This document shows, in pieces, positions 33,781-42,540 of a stretch of 64,000 nucleotides of DNA. The stretch comes from LVI-A0039 sp033105485 (GTDB lineage: Bacteria; Bacillota_I; Bacilli_A; UBA3375), in the NCBI GenBank assembly GCA_033105485.1, contig CP136956.1, positions 62,001 to 126,000 on the forward strand, given 5' to 3'. The stretch's first letter is position 1, and each line of letters begins with the position of its first letter. The notes under the pieces were generated by a model. The model worked only from the letters and a program-made list of their open reading frames with translations, did not search any database and was not told where the DNA came from. A program made the translations under genes and the position numbers.

Positions 33781-34503
33781 TTAATCCCTCCAGTTTGTTT
33801 TATCCATTTCTGATATGCTCTCAACCTTTAATATATAATCTTTTTGAGCAAGTATTTGCACTAGTTCATTTGTTGAAATCTCACTTTGTTTATTACTAAT
33901 TTCATAAGCAACGATAGCAATGTTTTGACCGCCTTCAGTTGTTAACTCTAATATTGAAGGCTTCTCATGTAAGGTTGCGTGTATATCCATGAACTTATTA
34001 ACAGCTTCTAAATTAGTTTCAAAGTGTTCAATTTTAACAATTACACTTTTAGTTGAATACTTAGTTGTTGGATCTAGTTTATCACCAAATGTTAAATAAG
34101 CAAAGATTAGAGCAGTTGCAAAAATACCGATTATAAGCATCCCACTAGCAAAAGCGATTGCGATTACTGCTGTCACCCATAAACTAGCTGCTGTTGTTAG
34201 CCCGCGTACATTTAAACCACTTTTAATAATTGCTCCAGCTCCTAAGAACCCAATCCCACTAATTACTTGTGCGCTCAGTCTAAATGGATCAGCATTGATA
34301 TCTGAATGATTCATATAGTAAATCTCGGGAACAATAAAAGCCATTCCGGCACCAACCGCGACAAATACATGAGTCTTCAATCCAGCAAACTGATTTTGCT
34401 TACCACGATTAGTTCCAATTAAAATACTTGAGACTAAAATACATAACATCTTAATAACAACTCCCCAGTCTAAGTAAATATTAAATCCTAAACTTTCCAG
34501 CAT
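33781..34503 (-). CDS. MgtC/SapB family membrane protein
   Basis: A 240-residue protein. The start at 34503 is set by TAGGAGGTGG; ten extra codons upstream are excluded. Hydrophobic segments (about 11-30, 42-60, 72-92, 100-140) include the family core GTNRGKQNQFAGLKTHVFVAVGAG and SGIGFLGAGAIIKSG, NVRGLTTAASLWVTA. The soluble C-terminal ~90 residues look ACT-like, as in MgtC. In pathogens MgtC supports growth at low Mg2+ and inhibits the ATP synthase; the role here is unproven. Confidence 0.92.
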   Translation of the reverse strand: MLESLGFNIYLDWGVVIKMLCILVSSILIGTNRGKQNQFAGLKTHVFVAVGAGMAFIVPEIYYMNHSDINADPFRLSAQVISGIGFLGAGAIIKSGLNVRGLTTAASLWVTAVIAIAFASGMLIIGIFATALIFAYLTFGDKLDPTTKYSTKSVIVKIEHFETNLEAVNKFMDIHATLHEKPSILELTTEGGQNIAIVAYEISNKQSEISTNELVQILAQKDYILKVESISEMDKTNWRD

Positions 34504-34569
34504 ACTACCACCTCCTATTATATAGGATACCAAATGATAGTTAATGTATCTTAAATGGAATTGAACATA

Positions 34570-34596
34570 AAAAAAGACATAGTAAACTATGCCTTA
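34570..34596 (-). terminator. Terminator after gmk
   Basis: GGCATAG/CTATGTC stem (one G-U) with AAA/TTT extension, then seven T residues on the minus strand. Confidence 0.85.
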
Positions 34597-35141
34597 ATCT
34601 CTTGACTTAAAATTCCATCAATTTCTTTTGCAGCGCGATCAACTTGATCATTAACTACTACATATTTGTAGTGATCTTGTAAATCTAATTCTTCACGAGC
34701 TTTTGCTAAACGCTTTTGAAGTGTTTCTTCATCTTCAGTTCCACGTCCACGTAATCTTGATTCTAATTCATCAATACTAGGTGGTACGATAAAGATAGAA
34801 ATAACATCTTCTACTTTTTCTAGCACTTGAAGTGCACCTTGACATTCAATTTCTAAGAAAACATTCTTTCCATTTTCAAGTTCTCTATTAACAAACTCTA
34901 AATCTGTACCATAACTGTTTCCTACGAATTCGGCATGCTCAAGCATCTTTCCTTCATCAATACGAGATTGGAAGAACTCACGAGTAACATAGTGATAGTG
35001 AATACCATCAGTTTCTCCTGGCCTAATATCTCTTGTTGTTAGTGAAATCGAGAATTTAAAATTATTAAATTCCATCGCTTCACGAATAGTTCCTTTTCCT
35101 ACACCACTAGGTCCAGAAAATACTATTAATTTACCTCTCAT
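34587..35141 (-). CDS. gmk: Guanylate kinase
   Basis: A 184-residue enzyme that makes GDP from GMP and ATP. The P-loop FSGPSGVGKGT is at residues 8-18, and SLTTRDIRPGETDGIHYHYV binds GMP. The lid and IFIVPPS region match the family; the length is slightly short (about 200 is normal) but complete. Last gene of the yajC-apt-relA-MBL-gmk operon; its product feeds the GDP/GTP pool from which RelA makes (p)ppGpp. Confidence 0.96.
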   Translation of the reverse strand: MRGKLIVFSGPSGVGKGTIREAMEFNNFKFSISLTTRDIRPGETDGIHYHYVTREFFQSRIDEGKMLEHAEFVGNSYGTDLEFVNRELENGKNVFLEIECQGALQVLEKVEDVISIFIVPPSIDELESRLRGRGTEDEETLQKRLAKAREELDLQDHYKYVVVNDQVDRAAKEIDGILSQEIKA

Positions 35142-35149
35142 AACACTCC

Positions 35150-35767
35150 TTACCCAAGTAATGGGTTATTTTTTTCTAAAGTTGTCGAAGTAGCAAATCC
35201 ATGACCTGGATAAACTTTATAATCTTCTTTATTCATAATTTTTTGGTTTATTCCATCTTTAAGTAACTCGTAGTTACCATATGAAAAGTCACTTCTACCA
35301 ATTGAGTCTTTAAATAACGTATCTCCACTGAAAATAATCTTTTCATCATTAAAGATGAACACAGCACTCTGAATTGAGTGACCTTCAATATACGCAACCT
35401 CTAAACCTAAACTTACAGTATCAAGTTCTTCTAAACTTTTAATTTGACCATCAAATTTAATATCAAGTCCATACTTTCCACCAAGATTACCTGCTTCACT
35501 ATTATCTGTGAACATCTCAATTTCATTTGGACTCACATATACTTCCTTAATATATCCAGCAGCAACTAATTCATTAGCCCCTAAAATATGATCAAAGTGA
35601 GCATGTGTAATTAATACATAATCAAGTTTTAAATCATTTTGATCTAAATAGCTAGTAACACGATTTACACCAGCTGGTGCATCAATTAAAACCGTCTTTC
35701 CATTACAGTCTAATAAAAAGCTGTTAACACCCATATCACTTAGTACGAATCTCTTAATTATATTCAT
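35150..35767 (-). CDS. MBL-fold metallo-hydrolase (glyoxalase II-like)
   Basis: A 205-residue beta-lactamase-fold hydrolase. The metal-binding THAHFDH motif is near residues 56-62, and IEGHS, FSGDTLF and YPGHG give the other histidine and aspartate ligands. It is like YqgX, a hydroxyacylglutathione/bacillithiol hydrolase-type enzyme. The start is set at the ATG at 35767, which overlaps the end of relA and has GAGGAAAATA upstream; the frame extends 5 codons further. It is 8 bases before gmk. Confidence 0.9.
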   Translation of the reverse strand: MNIIKRFVLSDMGVNSFLLDCNGKTVLIDAPAGVNRVTSYLDQNDLKLDYVLITHAHFDHILGANELVAAGYIKEVYVSPNEIEMFTDNSEAGNLGGKYGLDIKFDGQIKSLEELDTVSLGLEVAYIEGHSIQSAVFIFNDEKIIFSGDTLFKDSIGRSDFSYGNYELLKDGINQKIMNKEDYKVYPGHGFATSTTLEKNNPLLG

Positions 35768-37886
35768 TATTTTCCTCATCAATACGTCTTTCTACTTTAA
35801 CAACACCACTACATTCTCGAATTGATGCAATCAGTTGTTTTAACTCATCAGCTGATTTAACTTCAACTGATACACGACATAATCCCAGTCCACCAATTTC
35901 ACCACGTGCATATACAGATGTAATGTTTAATTCATGCTTAGCAATTGCTCCGATGATTTCACCAATTCCACCTACGCGGTCTTTGAAATCAATTAATAAA
36001 CGTACTTTATACGCACGTTGATATGCATTGTCAGTCCAGTGAGCCGCATTTACCTTGTATGGTTGATAACACTCTTCACGGTGGATTACATAACGGTTTG
36101 TATATTTATCATTAGCGCGAATCGCTTTAATTTCATCACCTGGTATTGGTGAACAACGTTTACAGAAAATAAATGTTTTAGGTTCAATTGCATCTTCAAT
36201 AATTACTTCAGGTAATTTAGCAGCTAATGATTTATCATTTTGTTTTAAAACTGCTTTTTCAATCGCTGATAATTCTATTTCACCAATTCCGACTTCATAT
36301 AAGAAGTCATCTCGACTTCCAATTGCAAACTTTTCAGCTAGTGGGTAAATACGATCAGAATCTAAGATTTCTTTCATATTCACATTTTCTATATCTAAGA
36401 AATAATCAAGTAGTAATCTACGTCCTTCATTTCTAATGATACGCTTTTGATCATTTTTAAAGTATTTCTTAAGTGCATCTTTTGCTCTTGTTGTTTTTAC
36501 TTTTCGAATCCAATCAACTTCTGGCTTTGAGTTTTTAGTAGTAATAACACTAACTACATCCCCAATGCTTAGTTTGTAGAATAATGATACTACTTTATTA
36601 TTTACTCTCGCACTAAGTGCTTGGAATCCAAGCTCACTATGGATGTAAAATGCAAAATCTAAAACTGTTGAGTTTTCCGGTAACTCAATCATATCACCTT
36701 GTGGAGTATATACAAATATACTCTTTGAGAAGTGATCGGCTTGCATACGATCCATAAATTCTAACGAATCTAAATCTTCATCTTCTAATGTCTTCGCATC
36801 AGTTAACCATGATAGTTTATTTTGCATTGATTTATGAACTTTTTCAGCATCACCTGAATTTTTGTAAAGCCAGTGAGCTGCAATTCCATACTCTGCAACT
36901 TCATCCATTTCAACAGTTCTAATTTGAACCTCGATAGGAATTGAATCCGAAGCGATTACAGTTGTATGAATTGATTGATACATATTGTGTTTAGGTGTTG
37001 GAATATAATCCTTAAAACGCATAGGAATTGGTTTATAGTTCTCATGTAAGATCCCTAGTACAGAATAACAATCAGCAATCGAATTAGTAATAATACGGAA
37101 TGCAAATAAATCTGTTAACTCTTCAAAGATTTGACCTTTTTCAGTAATTTTACGATAAATACTATAAATGTGTTTACTACGACCGGTAATTGTTACCTCA
37201 ACATTACTTTCATCAAATAATGATTGTAGTCTCTCAACTTCTTGATTAACAATCAAATCACGTTCTTCACGTTTCATTTGAAGTTTTTTTGCAATTCTTG
37301 AGTATTCTGTTGGATTTACAACTTTAAACGACATATCCTCAAGTTCCCATTTCATCTTATACATACCAAGACGGTGAGCAATTGGAGCATATACTTCTAA
37401 AGTTTCATTAGCAATGATTTTTTGTTTACTTTCATTCATGAATCCTAAGGTTTTAATATTATGCATTCTATCTGCAAGTTTTACTAAAAGTACACGAGTA
37501 TCTTCAGCAGCAGATAAGATTAATTTACGATGGTTTTCAGCTTGACGTTCATCTAAACTATAACCTTTAATGTTACCAAGTTTAGTAACACCGTCAACAA
37601 TCTTCGCAATATCATCACCGAATAACTCAGCAATTTCTTCTGAGGTGCATTCAGTATCTTCAACAACATCATGTAATAACGCAGCAGCAATAACGCGACT
37701 ATCTAACTTACGTTCTGCTAAGATTGCTGCAACTGCAATTGGGTGGATAATATATGGGTCTCCACTTTTACGCATTTGACCCTCATGCGCGTTTTTAGCA
37801 AAAAGGTATACTGAATGTATAAATTCAATATCCTCTTGGCGCATATATAATTCTAATAAACTCTGTAGTTCACTATAAGATTCCAT
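35754..37886 (-). CDS. relA: Bifunctional (p)ppGpp synthetase/hydrolase
   Basis: A 710-residue Rel protein. The N-terminal HD hydrolase domain has AHEGQMRKSGDPYIIHP and ALLHDVVEDT (about 33-77), the synthetase domain has ITGRSKHIYSIYRK and DLFAFRIIT (about 238-270), the TGS domain starts at SIFVYTPQGDMIELP (about 388), and an ACT domain ends the protein. Both catalytic parts seem intact, so it can make and degrade the stringent alarmone. The ATG overlaps the apt stop by 1 base. Confidence 0.96.
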   Translation of the reverse strand: MESYSELQSLLELYMRQEDIEFIHSVYLFAKNAHEGQMRKSGDPYIIHPIAVAAILAERKLDSRVIAAALLHDVVEDTECTSEEIAELFGDDIAKIVDGVTKLGNIKGYSLDERQAENHRKLILSAAEDTRVLLVKLADRMHNIKTLGFMNESKQKIIANETLEVYAPIAHRLGMYKMKWELEDMSFKVVNPTEYSRIAKKLQMKREERDLIVNQEVERLQSLFDESNVEVTITGRSKHIYSIYRKITEKGQIFEELTDLFAFRIITNSIADCYSVLGILHENYKPIPMRFKDYIPTPKHNMYQSIHTTVIASDSIPIEVQIRTVEMDEVAEYGIAAHWLYKNSGDAEKVHKSMQNKLSWLTDAKTLEDEDLDSLEFMDRMQADHFSKSIFVYTPQGDMIELPENSTVLDFAFYIHSELGFQALSARVNNKVVSLFYKLSIGDVVSVITTKNSKPEVDWIRKVKTTRAKDALKKYFKNDQKRIIRNEGRRLLLDYFLDIENVNMKEILDSDRIYPLAEKFAIGSRDDFLYEVGIGEIELSAIEKAVLKQNDKSLAAKLPEVIIEDAIEPKTFIFCKRCSPIPGDEIKAIRANDKYTNRYVIHREECYQPYKVNAAHWTDNAYQRAYKVRLLIDFKDRVGGIGEIIGAIAKHELNITSVYARGEIGGLGLCRVSVEVKSADELKQLIASIRECSGVVKVERRIDEENNEYN

Positions 37887-38398
37887 TAGTATTTAACTAG
37901 TGAGTAAACTGGATAATCTCCAATTAACTTACGTCCTTCTAATTCTTCAAGTTCAATAATGAACGCTAATCCTACAACGATTCCACCTAATTGTTCGATT
38001 AATTTAATAGTAGCACCCATTGTACCACCAGTTGCTAATAAGTCATCAACAATAAGCACTCTTTGACCAGGCTTAATTGCATCTTTATGCATACATAATG
38101 TATTGCTTCCGTATTCTAAGTCGTATGATTGCTCAATAACTTCTCTTGGTAATTTACCAGGTTTACGAACTGGAATAAATCCGATTTCCATATTAGTTGC
38201 TACAGGACATCCTGCTATAAATCCACGTGCTTCAGGTCCGGCGATTAATTCTACATCTGCACCTTTAGCAATAGTTGTAATTTGATCTACAACGTGTTTG
38301 TAAGCTTTCCCATCAGCCATTAACGATGTAATATCTTTAAAGTCAATCCCTGCTTTCGGGTAATCCTTTACGTCTGTAATATAATTTTTAATATCCAT
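37886..38398 (-). CDS. apt: Adenine phosphoribosyltransferase
   Basis: A 170-residue purine salvage enzyme that makes AMP from adenine and PRPP. VLIVDDLLATGGT is the PRPP-binding loop (near 109-121); GPEARGFIAGCPVA and RKPGKLPRE are APT signatures. It is directly upstream of relA, the usual order in Bacilli. GGAGCAAA precedes the ATG, 7 bases after yajC. Confidence 0.96.
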   Translation of the reverse strand: MDIKNYITDVKDYPKAGIDFKDITSLMADGKAYKHVVDQITTIAKGADVELIAGPEARGFIAGCPVATNMEIGFIPVRKPGKLPREVIEQSYDLEYGSNTLCMHKDAIKPGQRVLIVDDLLATGGTMGATIKLIEQLGGIVVGLAFIIELEELEGRKLIGDYPVYSLVKY

Positions 38399-38405
38399 TT
38401 TGCTC

Positions 38406-38663
38406 CTAGTCTAATTTGCTTGCTACTGCTTCTTTTAAGATTTCAATCTCACTAGATCCAGTTCTAATTACTACACTTGTTTCGTTGATTGCTGTTATTG
38501 ATCCAACAATCCCACCGAAAGTTCTAATACGGTCTCCCTTTTCTAAACTTTCTACTAAAGTTACTCTTGCAGACTCACGTTTATTTTGTGGTCTAATCAA
38601 TAATAAATACATAACTCCAAACATAAATGCGAATGGAATTACTAGTCCAAATATTAACTGCAT
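38406..38663 (-). CDS. yajC: Preprotein translocase accessory subunit YajC
   Basis: An 85-residue protein: one N-terminal membrane helix (LVIPFAFMFGVMYLLLIRPQNK) with the family RPQ motif, then a soluble domain with GDRIRTFGGIVGSITAI. YajC binds the SecDF-YidC side of the translocon. In most Firmicutes it is near secDF or tgt; here it opens the apt-relA operon. AGGAGGCG precedes the ATG. Confidence 0.93.
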   Translation of the reverse strand: MQLIFGLVIPFAFMFGVMYLLLIRPQNKRESARVTLVESLEKGDRIRTFGGIVGSITAINETSVVIRTGSSEIEILKEAVASKLD

Positions 38664-38838
38664 AATCGCCTCCTATTTCCATTTTATTTTACCATAAATT
38701 AACATTTAATTTTATAAAACGACTAAATTCTAAAAACTGCCTTTATTTTATATTTTTTTAATTATGACATATACTAAATTTACATACAATCTTTAAATGT
38801 AAAAACTTTTATTTACGAATAAATAATAGGCAATAGCG

Positions 38839-38844
38839 CTATAA
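38839..38844 (+). promoter_or_regulatory. -10 box of the small membrane peptide gene
   Basis: TATAAT, 42 bases before the ATG at 38886. No good -35 box is seen 16-18 bases upstream. Confidence 0.4.
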
Positions 38845-38885
38845 TATTTTTGTAGTAATAGAAAGTGTATTTGTTGGGAGAATAT

Positions 38886-38978
38886 ATGGAAACTCTATTT
38901 GTTAATAAGAAAACTACAGTATTATTAGTAACATCATTTGTGATTATTACAATCTTAATAGTAATATTATTTGTGTAA
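38886..38978 (+). CDS. 30-residue single-span membrane peptide
   Basis: METLFVNKK is followed by one hydrophobic helix (TVLLVTSFVIITILIVILFV) and the stop. GGGAG lies 6 bases before the ATG, a TATAAT box is 42 bases upstream, and a terminator starts 2 bases after the stop: a complete short transcription unit on the plus strand, opposite to all nearby genes. It could be a small transport or stress protein, or a type I toxin; no antisense partner is visible around it. Not recognised. Confidence 0.6.
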   Translation: METLFVNKKTTVLLVTSFVIITILIVILFV

Positions 38979-38980
38979 AA

Positions 38981-39006
38981 AAAAGACCAATTTGGGTCTC
39001 TTTTTT
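38981..39006. terminator. Bidirectional terminator
   Basis: AAAAGACC, loop AATTT, GGGTCTCTTTTTT. It ends the small peptide gene on the plus strand and the convergent FemX-like gene on the minus strand. Confidence 0.88.
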
Positions 39007-40263
39007 CTATTTACGTGCTCTTGCTTTTCGTAGTTTCTTTAGTTTTGGATAAACTTTATTAAATCCAATATAAATTGGATAATTAATTGGTTTATCAAAT
39101 TCGCCGATATACTCAATTAAATCGCCACCAAATCCACTTTTGAAAGCATATAATCCATAGTCCGGATGCTCTTTATCAAAGATCCCACTTACACCATATA
39201 AATCATAATAACTTAAATTACTTTCAATACAGTAGTTTACCATCTCATTCATTAGTTTATATGCAGGCTTTAAAAACTTAAAATCATCTGATGAAGCTCC
39301 ATATAAATACCAACAATTCTTACCATCTGTAATACTCAAGTTACCAGCGATAAATGATTCGTTTAAGCTCAATTGGGTATAAGATAACACTTCCTCAAGT
39401 CTACTTTGATTTGCTTCTAATTGTTTTTTTAAATCTGCGATATGTTTTATATTTAAGTTTTGTTTGTTCTGTTGCATAGTAATTTGTTTATTAAGTACTT
39501 CTGATACGTTATTTAATTCGCGTTCTAATTTATTTGTATCTAGCTTGACTAAACTTAAAACTATATTATCCCCTAAAGTTCCGATTAATGATTTAAAATA
39601 GTCATACTCACGAATACTAAACTTATCGCGTTTTGCAGTTATTTCAAGCAACTCATAAAATTGTGGTAATAGTTCAATTCCACCACTAATAACTTCTGTT
39701 GCATCATATTTATCTGCTAATTTTATATTACGTTTTGTATGGCTACTCATTCTTTCTAAAACTTGATTATAATCATTTTCGGTATTAATTCTAAATGTAT
39801 GGCGTGGTTGCATACCTTCAAATTGATTATAAAAACCAAGATGTTTATAACCTAACTTCTTATAGTTTTTGATACACCCTAATTCACATTTAGTACTTGG
39901 TTTAGCAAAATTATATTGTTCAATCCGTTCTATTTGCTTATATGGATCAATTTTTAACACAAAACAATTTTTATTTTTCAAGTAAAAAGCTAATTTACGA
40001 TTGAAAATTTGCTCATGTTCTGCATCGATTAGATTATAGCCACCACTACAGTACGCTAATTTATATTTCGAACCTGGAACCTTTTTATACAAGATTTGGG
40101 CAACTCCCAACAGTTCTCCACTACTATATAAACCAAGAAGTTCTTGTTTCCAATTATGGTTTGTTTTAAATGCTCCCCACTTACTCATTTGCGTAAAAGA
40201 TGTATTACTTTCACTCTTTAAGAAAAAATCATATTCCTCTATTCCCACTTCAACTATATTCAT
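39007..40263 (-). CDS. FemX/MurM-like peptidoglycan aminoacyltransferase
   Basis: A 418-residue protein with the double GNAT fold of the FemABX family, which adds amino acids from tRNA to the lipid II stem peptide. Family marks are SFTQMSKWGAFK at the start, GVAQILYKKVPG, RHTFRINTENDY, SHTKRNIKLADK, and YDLYGVSGIFDKEHPDYGLYAFKSGFGGDLIEYIGEFD. A charged helical insertion (about 245-300) forms the coiled-coil arm seen in FemA. No second fem gene is near. AGGAGGCAT precedes the ATG. Confidence 0.92.
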   Translation of the reverse strand: MNIVEVGIEEYDFFLKSESNTSFTQMSKWGAFKTNHNWKQELLGLYSSGELLGVAQILYKKVPGSKYKLAYCSGGYNLIDAEHEQIFNRKLAFYLKNKNCFVLKIDPYKQIERIEQYNFAKPSTKCELGCIKNYKKLGYKHLGFYNQFEGMQPRHTFRINTENDYNQVLERMSSHTKRNIKLADKYDATEVISGGIELLPQFYELLEITAKRDKFSIREYDYFKSLIGTLGDNIVLSLVKLDTNKLERELNNVSEVLNKQITMQQNKQNLNIKHIADLKKQLEANQSRLEEVLSYTQLSLNESFIAGNLSITDGKNCWYLYGASSDDFKFLKPAYKLMNEMVNYCIESNLSYYDLYGVSGIFDKEHPDYGLYAFKSGFGGDLIEYIGEFDKPINYPIYIGFNKVYPKLKKLRKARARK

Positions 40264-40353
40264 TATGCCTCCTCAAACATTAAACAATAGTATACCATAA
40301 ATATTTACATGATTTATACACATATTTGTATTTAAATTTCCACATTTATGTGC

Positions 40354-40394
40354 AAAAAAGAAAACAATTATGGATTTTCCATAACTGTTTTAAT
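40354..40394 (-). terminator. Terminator of the SGNH pseudogene
   Basis: AAAACAGTTATGG/CCATAATTGTTTT stem (one G-T), AAAAT loop, then CTTTTTT on the minus strand. Confidence 0.88.
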
Positions 40395-40409
40395 TTTACA
40401 TATATTCAA

Positions 40410-40726
40410 TTAATCGTTTAAATCAGCTAAAGTTGTTCCGATACAGCTTCTTTAATAAAATCAACATTATCACGTTTTCCAATATAATCAACAAATGATA
40501 TTCCTCGTGATTGCATTCCATCAGTTACTGACGAACCTAAGAAAATAATCTTTTGCTCATCTAATGGACTATCTGTTATAACATCCACATTTTCTAAATC
40601 ATATTTACTATCATTACCAGCTGCAAATATTCCCATAATATCTGTAACTTTATATGCAAATAACCCTCCTAGTATAACTAGTACTGCTACTACTGTCAAC
40701 AAAATTTTCTTTACTATAAATCCCAC
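40410..40726 (-). pseudogene. SGNH hydrolase remnant, frameshifted and truncated
   Basis: GTG start with AAGG upstream; one membrane helix (residues 6-26), then KIIFLGSSVTDGMQSRGISF, the GDSL-type block I serine region, and VDFIKEAVS. The frame then ends QL-stop at 40427. In the next frame the DNA continues GTTLADLND, which is the expected sequence after EAVS, so one base is missing near 40437. It then stops at 40410. The rest of the ~280-residue enzyme, with blocks III and V, is gone, yet promoter-side sequence and terminator remain. Intact relatives are secreted or membrane-bound esterases. Confidence 0.75.
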
Positions 40727-40891
40727 TTTAATAAGCCTTAGTAGTATAAATTAGCAAAAATACCAACAAACAAATGCCCAGCCAAAACTGAGAGTTGTTT
40801 ATTGGTTTAGCTCGTTATTTTCGATTACTATCCTTTTGTATAACAAAAGTATAACTTGCTTTGAAAATATTTGTAAAATTTATTTTTTGTA

Positions 40892-42403
40892 TTAACTACA
40901 AACTGAACCCATGTTATATGCTGGTTCTGAAGTAATATAAGGACGGGGATTTACTGCTGTTCCATTAATTTGAACCTCAAAGTGTAAGTGTTCACCAGTT
41001 ACGTTTCCAGTACTACCTTCATATCCGATAACTTGACCTTGTTGAACATATTGACCAACTTGTACTGGAGGTTGTTGGTTTTGGTGTCCATATAGAGTTT
41101 TAACACCATTACCATGATCAATAACAACATGATATCCATATCCGTAGTTACTCCAACCAGAAGTTACTACAATACCATCTTTAGCTGCATATTCTGGAGC
41201 TCCATAATAGTTTTGAATATCAATTCCTGTATGTCCAGAATACCCCATATATTCACATGTAACTGCTTGTGAAGCCGATGGCCAGATAAATCCACTAGAT
41301 GTTACATTTAGTAGGCTAGAATCTACTCCACCAGATTCAACAGTTACACTATTTACCATTGTACCTTCACCCATAGTTACAACACGTTGAACTGGATTTT
41401 TAGTTACAACTTCTCCAACTTTTTCACTGCTAACTTCTTGACCATTAACAAGTTGGTTTTCGTAAGTTATCTCTTTTTCTCCATCTTCACCTTCTGTTGT
41501 TATTTCAAATTGGCCTTGTAACATACTATCATCAATTTCTTGAACTGTTTCAAATTCAACCTCTTCAGTTTCAACCGTCTCATAAGTTTGAACTACATTT
41601 AAAATTGGATCTAATTGATTAGTAATAATTTGTTGTCCGTTATAAGTTACAGCATTTTCTGCAATATTAGGATTATCTAACTTAAACGTTGTGTCTGATA
41701 TATCATTATCTTTTTTAATTGAAGCAATTGAAGTATCATCACTAATAATTTCATATACCTTATTTTGATTTTTATGGAATAAGTCGAATAGTAATTCCTC
41801 TTTACTATCAATTAACTCACTACCCGGTTGTGAACCCTCTGTAATGGTAATCTTATTATCTAAACTAATACCCGTGAACTTCTTATCACCTTCTGTATAT
41901 GCTTTAATCTCACCTGTTGCATCATAATAATCTACATATGATTTATCTGGAAAGTATGCTAATAATATTTGGTGTCCAACCCAATCGATTGTTTTTAAAT
42001 CAGTAAAATAGTATTTATATTTATTATCAATTGTTAGTGTATAACCATCTTCTAATAAACGAGTATTTTGCTTAACATAATCAATCGTTTCTTCTTGCTC
42101 TTGCTCATTAACGTCAAATGTTACAAGTGATGGTGTAGGTATTACATTTGTTGATACATTACTATCTTTATTTGTACCAATAACCTTTTCGGCTTGTTCT
42201 GTACCAGTTTCAATTAGATCGTCAGCTTTATCCGCAGTGTTGACTCCTACTAAATCGGCACCATCATATAAAAATGCAACTTTGTTTAACTCATAATCAT
42301 TATTATCATTTTCACTATATGAATATGTCCATAATAAACTAATGACAAAAATAAATAAAGCCACTTTAAATATAATAGCTTTTATTGTCAACTTTTTTTT
42401 CAC
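40892..42403 (-). CDS. M23 family metallopeptidase with G5 domain
   Basis: A 503-residue surface protein. One N-terminal signal anchor (about 7-26), a long acidic middle part, a G5-like domain (about 280-345: VQTYETVETEEVEFETVQEID to VVTKNPVQRVV), and a C-terminal M23 domain. GYSGHTGIDIQNYYGAPEYA gives the first histidine and aspartate, and GEHLHFEVQ the HxH; all zinc ligands are present. It should cut cross-links in peptidoglycan outside the cell. Divided from leuS by a terminator; no clear terminator of its own, only a CTTTTGT/ACAAAAG stem at about 40833-40849 without T run. Confidence 0.9.
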   Translation of the reverse strand: MKKKLTIKAIIFKVALFIFVISLLWTYSYSENDNNDYELNKVAFLYDGADLVGVNTADKADDLIETGTEQAEKVIGTNKDSNVSTNVIPTPSLVTFDVNEQEQEETIDYVKQNTRLLEDGYTLTIDNKYKYYFTDLKTIDWVGHQILLAYFPDKSYVDYYDATGEIKAYTEGDKKFTGISLDNKITITEGSQPGSELIDSKEELLFDLFHKNQNKVYEIISDDTSIASIKKDNDISDTTFKLDNPNIAENAVTYNGQQIITNQLDPILNVVQTYETVETEEVEFETVQEIDDSMLQGQFEITTEGEDGEKEITYENQLVNGQEVSSEKVGEVVTKNPVQRVVTMGEGTMVNSVTVESGGVDSSLLNVTSSGFIWPSASQAVTCEYMGYSGHTGIDIQNYYGAPEYAAKDGIVVTSGWSNYGYGYHVVIDHGNGVKTLYGHQNQQPPVQVGQYVQQGQVIGYEGSTGNVTGEHLHFEVQINGTAVNPRPYITSEPAYNMGSVCS

Positions 42404-42503
42404 AAAATCTCACCTCACTAAGAATTAAATTATAACATACTATACACCCTAAGTATAGACTAACTTACCCCATATTACTACAACAATCGGAGCACACATA
42501 GAA

Positions 42504-42533
42504 AAAAGACTCTAAGTTAAAAACTTAAAGTCT
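42504..42533 (-). terminator. Terminator after leuS
   Basis: AGACTTTAAGTT/AACTTAGAGTCT stem (one G-T) with a 3-base loop, then six T residues on the minus strand. Confidence 0.88.
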
Positions 42534-42540
42534 AATTTTA

